From positions 720,158-784,157 of the forward strand of contig NZ_CP106952.1 in the NCBI RefSeq assembly GCF_030419005.1: a stretch of DNA of 64,000 bases, written 5' to 3'. The DNA is from Eleftheria terrae. GTDB taxonomy: Bacteria; Pseudomonadota; Gammaproteobacteria; Burkholderiales; Burkholderiaceae_C. This document shows positions 63,810 to 64,000 of this stretch, in pieces (position 1 is the stretch's first letter; the number at the start of each line of letters is the position of its first letter). Below the pieces are notes generated by a model. It was given only the letters and a program-made list of their open reading frames with translations, did not search any database and had not been told where the DNA came from. The translations under genes and the position numbers were made by a program.

Positions 63810-64000
63810 AGCACCGGGTTCGAGCGGGCTGCCCGCGAGTGGTGGCGAGGTGCTGAAGCAGGCCCGGGGGCCGCGCGTGCCGTGCCGCCGGAAGTCGCGG
63901 CGTTTCGTCGCGAGTCGGCCCGCAGGTGCGGAGGTCCAGCAGGCGGCGCGTGACCCGGTGGCGCACTTTTGCCGTTGCGCTCCCGGACGGCGTGGACCGC
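63810..64000. other. Window end, no supported feature
   Basis: The last 191 bases contain no recognised gene or site; a gene may begin beyond the edge. Confidence 0.4.

Overview
The window is very G+C-rich and densely packed. Its gene content points to a betaproteobacterium of the order Burkholderiales: giant NRPS genes with mixed condensation domain types, a MacAB-type exporter, a DUF3079 protein, a DUF3325/DUF3649/PepSY iron operon and a DUF969/DUF979 pyroglutamate operon. This is inferred from gene families, not from an rRNA or marker gene; none is present, and I saw no tRNA, CRISPR array or insertion sequence.

Positions 1-36158 (all + strand) are one nonribosomal peptide locus that starts outside the window. 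It begins inside an NRPS gene whose last module is C-A-T followed by two thioesterases. Next come an AspH-type 2-oxoglutarate hydroxylase, an EntS-like MFS exporter, a small SnoaL-fold protein, a membrane desaturase, a YIP1-family membrane protein, a three-gene MacAB-like exporter and a Cys/Met-metabolism PLP enzyme. These are followed by a 20.6 kb six-module NRPS gene with an N-terminal starter-type C domain and a C-terminal thioester reductase, and then a JmjC-type oxygenase. Most junctions are short or overlapping. The second NRPS reads as acyl-Val-Ser-Tyr-(basic?)-Leu-(unknown), released as an aldehyde or alcohol. The first NRPS ends with a Gly-like module and TE release. Two release chemistries in one locus, plus a 764 bp near-identical direct repeat shared by the two NRPS genes, make this the most interesting part of the window.

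Positions 36328-45492 carry an M32 carboxypeptidase and a secreted degradative set: an M66/StcE-like lipoprotein metallopeptidase, a GH18 chitinase-like enzyme with CBM6, and a PL3 pectate lyase on the - strand. The peptidase and the GH18 gene share a beta/gamma-crystallin-like domain. Both have a sequence fitting the LacI-family operator pattern TGNAANCGNTTNCA just upstream, suggesting co-regulation. A DUF3079 gene ends this part.

Positions 45847-53380 hold a GntR/FCD regulator divergent from an operon for 5-oxoproline (pyroglutamate) use: DUF969 and DUF979 membrane proteins, PxpA, a PxpB-PxpC fusion, a biotin carboxylase with its own biotinyl domain, and pyroglutamyl peptidase.

Positions 53582-59647 (- strand) are a Fur-type iron operon: DUF3325, DUF3649, a PepSY membrane protein, a TonB-dependent siderophore receptor and a Fes-like esterase, behind a perfect 7-1-7 palindrome. 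The window ends with a DUF1275 membrane protein, a methyl-accepting chemotaxis protein and a lysoplasmalogenase-family protein.
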